DNA of 64,000 nucleotides. It comes from Rhytidiadelphus loreus. Taxonomy: Eukaryota; Streptophyta; Bryopsida; Hypnales; Hylocomiaceae. The notes beneath the pieces were generated by a model. That model was given only the letters and a program-made list of their open reading frames with translations, searched no databases and was not told the DNA's origin. Every line of letters starts with the position of its first letter. Within the stretch, counting starts at the first letter, position 1. Below are positions 49,501 through 61,560 of this stretch, in pieces. Position numbers and translations under genes: made by a program. The stretch covers positions 43,132,760 through 43,196,759 of the forward strand of contig OX344762.1 of NCBI GenBank assembly GCA_947034895.1, given 5' to 3'.

Positions 49501-52500
49501 TACTGGCGTTTGAGAATTTCCTCATCAACACGTCCAAAAATCTTGCCAGCGCTAGTCTTACTTTCTTCGCCACCATTCTCACTATTCTCACCGCTAACGT
49601 CAGTTTCATCCGCAGAGATTTCGAGTATGGCACAAGCCTCTTCTTCAGACAGGTCCAGGGGTCGCCTAGTTAGCTCCTCTCTCCACATGGCTAGCAGAGA
49701 TTGAAGAAACTCAACATGCTCAACAATAGGCCAATCTGGGAAGCGAATCTGATCGCATAGGTTGCGGAGGTAATAGCGGTGGCACCACATCTCATCTTGA
49801 AGCTCAGGATAGGTTACAGGGGGCATGGGAGCATACTCATAGAGAGCATGACAGTGCTGTGGGAGTTTTTGAGGGAAATCTCCAAGATGTTTGAAGACCT
49901 GCCGTATAAAACAATTTATGCCAGACAAGAAAGTCACGAATCACCAGGCTATCAGCGACAGAGTACAAACCGATCCAAAAAAAAATTTGAAACATTACGT
50001 CTATCTTCTCCAAACTTCAAACAAGAAATTGCACATTTTCGCAACCTACGCCATCAGGTACCAAGTATCCATTTAGCACTAAGAATTCAACACTAATCGA
50101 TTGATCAGAACTTGCGATACCACAAACCTAGAAGGTGTGACAAGAAAGAGAAGAACCTGGTCAATGAGACGCTCTCCACGCATCTTGTGAGTCCATATGA
50201 TTTCCGGTGAATCTGAATCAGCTACAAGACCAGCCGCAAATGCAGAAGGGCCACTCCTCTCCAGTACGTATAACAGACTCTCAGGTAATAGGCCCCCCAA
50301 TACACTCCTTTTAGCCAATGGAAGAGAGGATGCCACTGCTGCATCAGCACCCCCGTGGAAGGCCTGGTATGCATGAGTGGAGGCAAAAAGCTGTGCAACA
50401 GAGTCCAGGTTTGAGCCGCCGTATGCTAGAGCAAAATAAAATGCCCCAGTATTGTACAGGCGCGCCATTGCTTTGGGGTTTCTAGTTAGAATTGCCTTCA
50501 GCAATGAAGCTGCATTTTCTACCAGTGCAGGCTCTCCAGTCAACATTGCCTGTAGAAGAAAGAATGAACATCCACGCATCAATGAAACTCAAAAAAATAA
50601 TACAGCTAGAAAATCCAGCAAGTTTGTCAGCCGGCACTCAACACTCTTCACTACAGGACACATAAAACAAAGTTCATTAAAATTCCAGAGATGAAAGTAA
50701 GCCGAAAATGCCTCACCTGAGCAATATGGTTCAAGCATCGCGGACTGGTGAGAATGCGTTTTACGCGAGGAGTTGGTGTGATAAGCTCTCCAGCATCATC
50801 TAAGTCAGAATGCACTCCCACCATGCTGTGCAAGATAGACAGTGCAACCTCTCCTACCTGCCAACAAACAGATGCTCCTATAAAAAAAAAAAATTTAAGG
50901 TATGAAGCTAGATATTTCAAGTTTGTATATCTATATCACTAAAAAGGTCCTATCTCTCTCCAGAAATTGCAAAACAAGACGAAGCCATTCAAAACTCCAA
51001 TTGCTTCATCACTTCCCTCTATTCACACATTTGCTCATTAAAAGCTCAAAAGTGGCGGAAGTGCTATTCACGCAGTCATATCCCACAAACTGTCTTGCAA
51101 CTCCAGCAGGAGAAGTTGCCGTTAACATAGTGCAAAGTTAACTAGGTAATATTATTCAACAATCAACGCACCTGCACCGGTGTTAATACCGCCACTCCAC
51201 TTCCAAGTGCCCATCGTAACTCTCGAATGTCCCGTAGACGTTTCCACTCAGTCATGCCCTGAGCCCAACATTTAGAATTCCAATCGATGTCTTGTTTTGA
51301 CCATGCACGTCTGATCACATCTTTCTCCACAGGGCCTACTTGAGCACCAGCCTTGGTAACATAATGCCACTCCTTCTGTGGTTCTACAAAGGCATTGGCA
51401 GCAATCAAGTTGGACTGAAGAGGTATAGCAGTTCTCTCCGATGCTTCATGAGCAGTAGTAAGGAGGTCGACAGCAAGAACACAACCCCCAACAGCAATGG
51501 ACGCCTTAGCATTTGCTGGTACCACCATAAGGGCCTGCGCACCAAAAAGAAGTAGCTCAATAGATTAATACTTCTACCAAGGCAACCCCGAGATTTCTTT
51601 TAAACTAAACTCATTGTCGAAGTCCTCAATTATGCTCCAACGATGATGAAAGAGCTGACACGAAAGTTTCGAGGGGCTATCATCCGTTGACTCCTAAAGT
51701 ACCGAGGATTCATAATTTTAAAAAGACCAACACAATTGATCGTATTATGAAAATATAATTCGGATGACAGATCTTATATCACCAGAATCAGTAAAGACAA
51801 TAGCATATGTTAGTCCGAAACTAAATAAAATTTGACAAATGCTATTCAAAACTGCCAAAATATTACCTACTCAAAACTACCAAAGAAAAGATCAGGGCCA
51901 AATTGGTCCTTTGGGGACTGAAACCAATAGCAAGAAATGCTTTTGAACCTCAGTGAAAAGGGGAAGAGTAGCACAGCGTAAAATTGATTAGAGCTCCTAA
52001 ATCCACCATAGTGAAAGGGGTCAGCAGCGTAAATGCCTCACCTTTAAGAGAAGCAGACACCGATGTCGTAGAGCCCTGTCACTAGTACGATCAACCAACA
52101 CAGTTATATGCGGTGTTCCATCAAAGGGCCCAATCGTTTGATAGTGTTGCTCATAAACTATAGCCATAGCTCGTGCACACAATTCCCGAACTGAGGATCC
52201 CCCGCCTCCTCCAAAACCATCCAAACCAGCCATGTCACACCAGTCAACTCCAAGGTCTTCTAAAGCTGATCCCTCCACTGTGAGTCCAATGTCAGCATCA
52301 CAAAGGAATCGATGATACAAGGCCCGAAAAAAGACAACAGGATCACGAAGAGGGAAGCCTTCAGCTCCGCTCCCACTGTCAAGAAGAAGCCGGAGATAAT
52401 ATTGTCCCACACAGACCTCCTTTGCCAGACTCGCATACCGAACTGCAAATTCTGCATAATTCCAAGAAAGTTGGCTAATAGATTCGGTGACATCTCCTGC

Positions 52501-55500
52501 TATCGTCACTCTTTCAATGACGCTCACATCCACAGTTCGCTCTTTTTCGACATCTAAAAGATGAACTTCAGCTTGTAGAGATTCCCGAAGCTCTTGACGA
52601 GTCCGTGCATTCCATATCAGATCAGCACGGGAGTGATCCAATCCAAACTCACGCCAAAACTCTGGCCAGTTGCAAAGCAAACACCCAGATCCAACAGCCA
52701 CATTTTCAGTAGCTATCTGAGCCGGTGCCGGGACTGGTGGCTGAGAATCGATGGCACTTGGACCATTATTGACGTGTATTGCACTTCCTAAATACTGATC
52801 CCCACTTGTGTAGGGATTTGTAGCTGCGGCTTGGGCCAAAGCAGGCAAAGCTTGAGAAGGACCAATTGCTGAAAGCGAGCTTTTTGCACTGGAATGAACA
52901 TTCTCCTCTTCAGATGAGGCAGTGGGTCCTTGAGAACTTGGAGAATTTTGATTCGAATTTTGTTGTGGCTGTTGTACATTCCCAATATCAAGAGGTAGGG
53001 CTGAAAATGGATTTTGTGAAGAGCTTGTGCTGCTTTTCCGAGGTACTTTTCCCTTACGCCGTTGCAATATTCTCAGCTGCTTTCTCTTGGCTGAGATCGT
53101 GCTTAACGCCAAACTTTGAGCGTCAAGGTCCTCTTCATCTGTAGGCTGTGTGTAAAGGTATGCAACAAGTCCAGGAGGCAGTACCCTTGAGAGCAGATCA
53201 AGAGCCGGTTGATGTGCATCTGCCCACAAAGCAACAAGCTGTCGGCTGACATCCCTCCGGTCCCCAGCTGGTAAGAAAAAAGCATGCACAAGGTGACGCA
53301 ACAGTGCTCCATCCCGCAACGCAGCATCTCGCATCGACTCTGCAGCCACAGCATCCTCCTCTGCAATGGCTCTCATGATGACTGCTATAGTTTCACGAAC
53401 TCCTTCAGCAGGGTGCCCAAAGAGAGCAAACAACCGACGTTTTAAGCCGGCCACTAGACGCAGCATCTCCACAAAGGTAGAGTGGTCTGTTGTCTCACTC
53501 TGCGGCTCACATAGCATTGCCTCCAGAACTTCAACTATTGCCATAGAAAGCAACGGAGATACAGACGCTGGTTTCAAGCGATAGACAAGAATCATAAGAT
53601 GGATCTGGTTTCCAAGCATTGCAGACTTCGCAAGGATGACACCTGCATGTTTCTCGCCTCTTGACAATGCCAACATATGGTTTTCGCCAGCGCCCCCTCC
53701 GATCAGCATGGCCACAAGTCCTGCCGCTTCCATGGCCACGGCGTCTGATCCTGACTGAATCAGGCCCATGATTCGGTTTGCAGCAACAGGCAACGAAGCC
53801 ACTAAAGATGCAGCATATGAAGACCCCATCAAGCGACGTAAGCAAGCTACTAAACCCACCAATGTGCCAGCTGCTTTAGGAGATGGCGGTGGTGGAGGAG
53901 GACTATCAGGAGGTAAGTTGGTCGGGGCAGGTAACATAGACAATAGCGTCATGAGAGTAACATCAGTCACTTCCATGTGCGGTTGTAAGCCGTCATAAGG
54001 CACACAAGCATTGAATTCCTGAACACGTCTCCATAGGCGAGCTTTGGAACCAGGGATGGACCCACCTTCAGCAACCGCATCCTTGGCAGCCGCTGTGAGG
54101 TGTTTCACATGAAGGGCCTCTCCTTCTACATCCGCAAACAAACGATGGTGACCGCTTACAGCCACAGGGGAGGGATGGGGCATCACACGCCCACAGGGAG
54201 GATCTAATCGGTGTCCTGGCATGGTTACTCTGGCCAACATAGGGAGAGGACGTTGCCCCTGCCAAGACAAGGTAGTTAGTGTATGGTTGTTTACTGCGTA
54301 TTGCTGTAGGTACATATTGGTAGAAGCAAGAATCTGTAGAAGTGCATGCACGGAATGCATTGGCATGGCATCCTATAAATGACAACGATGGCCTACCACA
54401 CTGTAAGATAAGAATATCCATGCCATGCACATACCAACCTCGCCAAAGGACTCAAAGAAAACCATGAAAAAAGGCTATCATCGGACCCACCTCAGTCTGT
54501 ATGGTATCCCGCATTGCTGCCAAGAGATTATCCCGTGATGTGCATGAATAAACCTACATAGGCCATAGAAAAACTGCTTTTTAGCATGCGTCTATATTGC
54601 TGACTCGTCGAAAACCCTCAGTCCAAAATTGAGCGTCAAAGTGCAAGCAAAAACGTTTTCACTTCTTCAAGTCTAGAACAAAAGGATGGAGGTACTCAGT
54701 TAGTGACTCTGGCGAAACAATGAAACAATTTATAGCTGATAACAATCGTACATGCATCGGGCAGCCATCATTGAAATCAATGGCGAACATTTGAGGCTCC
54801 TCTGCAAATCGAACAAGTGCAGTCACCGCAGATAAAGGTCGGACAATCACAGCCTGGAAAATCAACATCTTGTTATGTTCAAGCCAGTTTTCAAATCAAA
54901 TGCAGTGCAAGACAACCATCAATCCATATATAGATACATCGAAACTTCCAATGAATCGGAAACAAGTAAAAGACACTGTCACATGGAAAAGGATAGACAA
55001 TTATCAGCAAATAATTAGATAAACACCCCAGCCAAGGACACTAATTCCATTTTCTCCACAGCTCGGTATACTTTCTTGCTAACCTCGTAGTTGTTCTTCC
55101 GCCTCTCAACCAATGAACTTTTCGTGAGAACCAGCTGCCTTGCAACAGATTCACCGGCTCCGCCCAAACCTTTGATCCCATACAGGATCTGCACTGTCCC
55201 AGAGTGAGCAGTGCCATGTGCAGCGGTACGCACCCGTGTTACTGACCACTCTCCGACAGGTGTTTCTTCGGCGCCTACTGCAGTCTTCGCTGTTATAGAT
55301 ACATGGTCAGATCGTCTCAAAGAACCACAATTTAAACCAATGCGCAGATACGAACCGCTTGACGTTATATAACTAAATCAAAGTTTGAGACCAAGATACC
55401 GGCGAGCAGGTTCGACGACAAGTAGAAACTGACCTCTTTGCTTCAAAAATTCTGGGGCACCAATTGATTTTGTTGAGTCAACGTTAAGTGAAATCCCAAC

Positions 55501-57155
55501 AGACGATTTGGCCATCCTTGTCTGTCAGACATGAAATAGAGACACAAAAATTCAGTCCCAAAAATCCACACCAACTGCAGAGAACACCTAAGGTAAAACC
55601 TGGATTAGGGGTCTCCAACATCAAGCGGAAAGCACTCGGTAATGACCACACAGCACCATATCTCAGACAGCATGGATAATCATAAAAACACTAATTCGAG
55701 ACATAGCACCAAGACGAGAAGTTACCATGGTGGTCAGAATCACGGAATTGGAAGCCCCAACAGCTGCGGTGAAGGCTTTACACTTGCGACCAAATAATGG
55801 ACATAACACAAACCCTCCACCTTCTTGGCCCCGCCTGCCATAGGCATCTGACAGCAGGATGATGGCTGGAACGTCCATATCACGAAAATCGAGACACCAA
55901 TGAAGATTGCCATTTGAAGTCCGCGCTTCAACGCCAATTGCAGTGATTCGCATGACCTAAAACCATCCAGAACAACTCAATGAGCATTAAAGGACAAAGA
56001 GGACAAAGAGGGTCAACTACCATTGTCCTCCTGATTGCACAGAGATCCAGTGCGTAGAGCATGATTTCAAACTAGGGATTTGTAAAGTCTACAAAAGAGA
56101 AACAATAAAGACTGAGAACTTCCAAAACGAAGGTGAAAGAGACATACGAAAGGACTCCAGTCTGATGCACGCCGCCTCAATTGAAGAACAGGAAACTCAG
56201 CAGTCTCCGAGATGAAAGGAGATGATCCAGGTATTCTGAAGGACCTTAGCTTATGCAATTCCGTCAGTATTGCTGCTCGATACCTGCAAGTTAGAGGACA
56301 GTAAAACCGTCAGGGACTTGATCCCGTCTCCTATTGACTGGCAACCGTAACCAACAGCAGCTGATCTCTTTTAATACACTTGATTGGTCTCCAATTACCA
56401 AGTGGCGTACACTAAATTTCTAATGAAAAACGGAATGAAAAACACGGTTGCCTACTGTTACTTACAGTGGTGTACAACCACCCACTTCGAAACTAAATAA
56501 GGAGCTCATAAAATATGATAAACATTTGATCTCAAGAGACTTTGGTTCTTGTAATCTAAATTCTCTATCCACAGTGAAAGTGATCTCCCAATGAAAGCAC
56601 ATATTGGATAAAATGCTTAAAGTGGCGGAAAAAGAATCTTCTACCTTCTACAACATGTTTGAACATCAGAATATGTCAGCAAAACGTAGACACGATGTTC
56701 GACACAATTGTTTGCAACTACAATTGTTTAGAAGAATGTGCAAAGGAGCAACTTGTAAAAGGCAAAGGTCATTAGTACCTCGAAGAAAAGCGCATGGGCT
56801 TGAACTTCCCTCGCCCCTCGTTCCGCACATTGATGGAAAACTCGAGAGCATGCTGCTGCAGCGGATCCTCTCGTCCCCCAGCCACCGGCGCCGCGCCTTC
56901 GAAATTGGTGGCAATGTCGTACTCGTTGGTGGTGGCGAGCGTAGTGGGGTCGAGAGTGAGAATCTGGGTAGGGGAGACACAGAAGATGCGCTTGTACTTC
57001 CCTCGCCACGAATGCTTGGTGACGGTGTAGCGGCAGATGTACTCAGGCTCCTCCAGCGGATTGGGATGCTGGTGCGTTGGTGAAGGCTCATGGTATGTCG
57101 AGCCCACGCTAGCCGACGCAGGCGCGGGGAGTAGGAGTTGCTGTGGCGTCTCCAT
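43539..57155 (-). CDS. GRV2: DnaJ homolog subfamily C GRV2/KAM2 (RME-8)
   Basis: Twenty-four exons read leftwards and join in phase to 8019 nt (2672 residues): 57155-56779, 56283-56148, 55956-55726, 55521-55434, 55289-55084, 54853-54752, 54553-54491, 54372-52042, 51534-51172, 50857-50717, 50549-50157, 49898-49410, 49252-49029, 48942-48782, 48563-48362, 48080-47789, 47582-47058, 46761-46416, 46030-45687, 45513-45031, 44712-44588, 44356-44233, 44003-43935 and 43742-43539. The N-terminus carries the PH-like part (EEPEYICRYTVTKHSWRGKY). A GYF_2 domain lies near residues 1235-1285 (EWHYVTKAGAQVGPVEKDV). The J domain ends near 1640 with the catalytic HPDK motif at 1618-1621. IWN-type repeats recur (LIWNARTRQEL, IIWTHKMRGE, IIWNSAMRAEL, LVWSPAMAAS), as expected for RME-8. 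The family acts on endosomes with Hsc70 in vacuolar and retromer sorting; Arabidopsis GRV2 mutants have altered shoot gravitropism. The start was placed at 57155 because an in-frame TGA (57297-57299) lies upstream and no earlier in-frame ATG exists. Two low-complexity linkers (in exon 8 near 52730-53030 and in exon 17) are the only weakly conserved parts. Confidence 0.96.
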
Positions 57156-58500
57156 GCCCACAATGACTCGGACAGGGTAATCGTCCGCGTGCAGCGACAA
57201 AGGCCACAAACTCCAGGGCTTCTGTTGCGCCACCGCAGGGCGGCTACCCGACTGATTTGCCCCCAGCGCTTCCCGACTCTGCTCCAACCCCGGAAATCAA
57301 TCGATGCAACCGCGGCCTGATCACATATGTTGTGTACCAAGGCTCGCAGAATCCTAACCTACCCTAATTTCGTGCTTCTCCTTCATTTGCATAACCTACA
57401 CTGAACCCCGAGACTCCCTCCAGCTCTCGATTCCTTCACTTTGCCCATCCCTTCCCTCGGCCCCTGAACCTACCCCTCTCTCGCTCTCTCCGGCCAATCT
57501 GGGAGCCACATGATTACATATTAAGCCAGTTTGGATGAATGAAACGCGAAATTCACACATGAATACAAACCCTAAACCACGATTCCACTGATAAAATCAA
57601 GTCAACAAGAAAATCTCTGCTGTAATCAGTTGACGGCGTCTTGGTTTCCAATCATAACTTTAATCTCTCCATTATTGTTGTCGTTATTATTTATATCCTC
57701 ATTTACCTTAAAAAGAAACGCCTGCTCCCTCTCCAAAACACTCCAGGTCACTCACTTCGCCAGCTCCGATTCAGAAACCACGAAACCTAAATCCCCACCA
57801 ACAATAAACCCCGAACTAACTTCCAAATTACAGAACCTAAACCACAGAAAACCTCCAATCAACCACACGCACCTCTAAAGAGTCTCCAAATTCAAAAGAC
57901 TGAATGGCGCTCACTCATTAGATGAATCAATGATTCACGAGGATCCACAACTTCCGGCGCTTCAATCCAACACCGCAGAGGCGACGACGACGAGCCATCG
58001 GTCTAGTCCACAAATTAACACCCCACCCCCACCCCCGATCACGCTCTCTTCTCCTCCAACCGCGCTTCACGATGCAGCAACAGCGATACTCCTCGATTCA
58101 AGCAACACGAACTGTCCCACAACAAAATTTGCGCTGGCAGAAGCCAAAAAGTTTCTCAGGAAGCGAATCGGCGAGAAGGAATCTAGGAATTGCCACGACG
58201 GAGCAAGGGCGAGAGGCAGCGAGTGCCTGAAATCCAAGAGCTTCGCGGAGTCCCATGTTGCAACATCAGCACGCAGAGCTCTCAGGGCACTTGCACGGCA
58301 CTCACCGCACTCACTCACAAAGCTCACTCGGTACGGGTATTGAAGGGTATTCACGTGTGGTGCCGGGTATGTGCGAGTTGAGACGGTGGGTAAGTAGGGG
58401 ACGGTCCGGGTAATCACGGTTTGGGACTCGGGGAAGTTGGGAAAGGGCCAGGGCGGGCGGGTTCGGCCCTGGGCCAAATTCTCTTTTTCGTTAAATGCAA
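57156..58500. promoter_or_regulatory. GC-richer region upstream of GRV2, probable promoter and 5' leader
   Basis: About 1.3 kb with higher GC than the DNA beyond it. It holds overlapping open frames on both strands (137 codons at 57930-58343 plus strand; 136 codons at 58067-58477 minus strand), neither with a recognisable domain. The most economical reading is the GRV2 promoter and leader, possibly with a leader intron; a small gene on the plus strand cannot be excluded. Confidence 0.4.
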
Positions 58501-59689
58501 GTAGTGGTTTTTGTCAAAAAAATACTATTTTCATTTAAAGTATGTATATAAATTTTCAATTTTGGATGAAAAAGTGCATGAATATGGTTGGAAATTATTT
58601 TTTGGTTCCAAAGATGGATGAATGTAGAAATACAATAGTTCACCAAATTACAAGTGATTCATTACAGAAATTTTTGAGGCCTTCAAAGGGCTGTCAGTTT
58701 TATATTTTTTTTATTATTATTTATTTATTTTTAATATTTAAAAAATATTTAAAAAATCACCAGTCTGATGTGGTGATGACGTGGCACCAGTAGTGCCACA
58801 TTAGATCCAGAAAAAAAAATTCCCTAATTGCGCACGAGGGCGGACGAAGCTGGTAGCCCTTTGGAGGCCTTTGAATTTCTATAATGGCTATCTCGGTACT
58901 TTCTCAAAAAGAAAAAAACTATATGGTGGTTATAGTGAGCTTGCTAAAGGCTAGGGTAATCATATGCTTGACCCTTGATAAAAAATTTGAAATTTGTTGG
59001 ATGTGGGTCAAAGGTAATAAGCTTTGTATTAGCAAAAACTATTATGAAGAAGTTTGAGAAGCTACCTTATTCAAAAATGAGCTCAAAAAGTGACTCAATG
59101 CAAGACCCAACGCTACAAAGACATGGACTTTTGTAGTGTAGATGTTTATTATTTACCACAAATGAAATTTTTGAATTCAATGTTTGGAATCTAAGATTAC
59201 AAACTATCTTGAAGACATTGGAAAATACAAATTTAACCATCTACAAATTAAGAAATATATTTTTATTTAGATTCCCTAGTCATTAGGGCTCTAAAGACAA
59301 GTGTATGGGTTGGGTAGTCCAAATCTTGTTTTTATTGGCTGATAGGTCATTTATTGTATGTAATAGACTTGTAAAGTAAGTTCCATGCAAATCATTCTCA
59401 AAATAGATGTCTAAATTTTAGAAAGTTATTTTTTTAAAGGCAAAGTAATTGTATGGAGAAAGAAAAATTCTTGCAAAATGTTTTTTTAACATCCATTGAA
59501 AATGATTTGTAGAAAAACAAATAAATGTTTGACAAGGAAGCATCAACTGTGTCTTTTAATTTACTTATAATAATTGGATTTCATATTATTGTGCTTAGAA
59601 TAGCTTGAAATCATCACTTATCCCAAATTTTGCAAAAGTTACAATTCATTCGTAAGATGCAAGCCAATTTGGTTAGAAAATAAGGTCTA

Positions 59690-61560
59690 AACTCACGATG
59701 AAATTTAGTAATACAAAAAGGATAAAACCTATCATCAAAGTACTTTGCCTAAAATATCTTTGGACCAATATTAGTTATATTCTTCATTTCTACAATGATC
59801 TAGGAAATCATCCATTAGCCACTTTTTGACCTCAGTGTCTTTCCAAAGTTAACATACTTTGAAATGGAAGGGAGTGCTAACATGTGAGCATAGAATATAT
59901 GAGCCTATCAACCTAGGAGTCTATATTATACACACCTTCTATGATTACAGGTGTCTATGTTATAGATACCTATGTTAGAAATATAGATATTATAGATACC
60001 TTCAAATGGTTCAAAGCCCTTTGTGCTCATATGCTAGCATTGGTATGAACTTGATAGTTTCCAAAATTGATAATTATCTTCCACTAAGTGCCATTAAAAG
60101 CTTGGGAATAAATGTGACTATAGCATGATAAAAGCATTTAACTCCTAAAGGTCCCTACATCCAAACTAGATCAATTGTAGCTTAGAAAAAAAAATCATTT
60201 TTTTGTCTTTGATTTATACTTAAATAATAAAGCTTACAAACTTAAATTGTATACTATTTTAAAATTTTGAAAAATCCCAAGTAATTACTACTTATATTTG
60301 GCACGTATAACTTAAGAATTTTGAAAAAAAATTGCTACTTATAAATTGAGAAGAAACTTCAAATTAATCATAAATAATTTATTTTCATATTTTTCTACAA
60401 GATTATTATAAATTCCCTTTGGAGACTGGGATTCAATCAATATAATTCTTTGCAATTGAATAAGTCAAAATCATGTAGTTTTCATTGTTCATCAATTTTA
60501 TTTAGAAGCATGGGAACTCTATTAACCCCTAAAGGACAAGCATGTGTTTTTTGGCAACATAAAAATTTAGGGTAGGTACCTGCAACTAGAGATTTGCATA
60601 TATTAGGTTGAAATTTTATTAGAAGGTGGGGACAATTAATATTTTCAATATGCACTAAACTTCAGGACATTTGGATACATGAGTAAAAAATTATGGCCTA
60701 ATATGTTATTTTTTCCCTCCAGGGCAATCCAAGTGAATGAATAAAAAAAAATTAGAAACAAAAATTTGGTTTTCTGGAATTCTAGATATGCGGAAAGCTT
60801 TGAATCATTCCATTTTGATCAATGAGTTAAATGTTATGAGGAGTTTTAGTTTGCGGGTAGTTATGGAATCTACTCTATTTTTAAAAAAAAAATTGAAGTC
60901 CTTTATCTTATTCAATTTTCAATATTTTTTGAAAAAAAATAAAATCTTAGAATGTAGATTGTTCATTACAACATTGCAACCATTGAGATTGACATTTTTC
61001 AATTTTAAAACTAAATTCTTAACAATTTCGTATTTTCAATCATCTCTCTACTTCTTCCTACTTACTATTTTTTTCCTATATATTCATAAGAAGAGAGTTT
61101 ATTCACTATTTTAATACTATTATATTATGACTATACAGAGCTAGTTCTCAACAATGAAAACAACCTTGAAACAATTTTCCAAGGATCTAAAATCTCCCCT
61201 AATGGTACAATTCCAAAAGATTTGAATTTTTTTAAGCATATAGCCAATTTGTCTAGTAAAAAGAATCCAAAGAATAGAACCATTTTTGACATTTTTTCAT
61301 AGAAAAGTGAGCTTGAGAAGCACAGCTGCCCTGTTTTTCACAAGGTCAAAAAAATGATTTCAGCCAATTTGAATGCTTATATCTTGCAATCCATGTAGTC
61401 GGTATATTTGAAATTATTTCCACACCTTTTCTAACTAGTGTACTACAAGATCCTATGGTTACTTGTGTCCCCCAATTTATTTTTTCTAAAAGTTGGTACT
61501 TGTAATAGAAATGATAGTTTTGGAGCATTTTTGGTGAAAATATAGTCAAGGAACGTACGG
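59690..61560 (+). repeat. Diverged third copy of the AT-rich dispersed repeat
   Basis: Landmarks shared with 7690-7840 include AAAGTACTTTGCCTAAAAT or its variant, GACCAA, and TCATCCATTRRCCAC with TTTTGRCCTCA. Around 61490-61545 it matches 11470-11510 (GTAATAGAAATGA against GTAGTAGAAATGACAGTTTT). Similarity is patchy, so borders are approximate. Confidence 0.5.
59873..60041. mobile_element. Small inverted-repeat element
   Basis: The left end AGTGCTAACATGTGAGCA pairs with the right end AATGCTAGCATATGAGCA (reverse-complemented). The inside holds several copies of TATAGATACC-like words. It lies inside the diverged third repeat copy. No clear target duplication. Confidence 0.5.

Noticed and set aside
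52021..54366. A single 781-codon frame that could be taken as a complete gene
   Set aside because: It is exon 8 of GRV2. The ATG at its start lies just inside the exon, and its last residues before the stop are intron sequence.
57285..57287. TTG as the start of GRV2
   Set aside because: Non-ATG initiation is rare in plants, and an ATG at 57153-57155 precedes all the conserved sequence.
60737..61114. 125-codon frame in the AT-rich 3' region
   Set aside because: Its composition is dominated by K, F and L from AT-rich codons; it has no domain and no clear homologue, and it lies in a diverged dispersed repeat.
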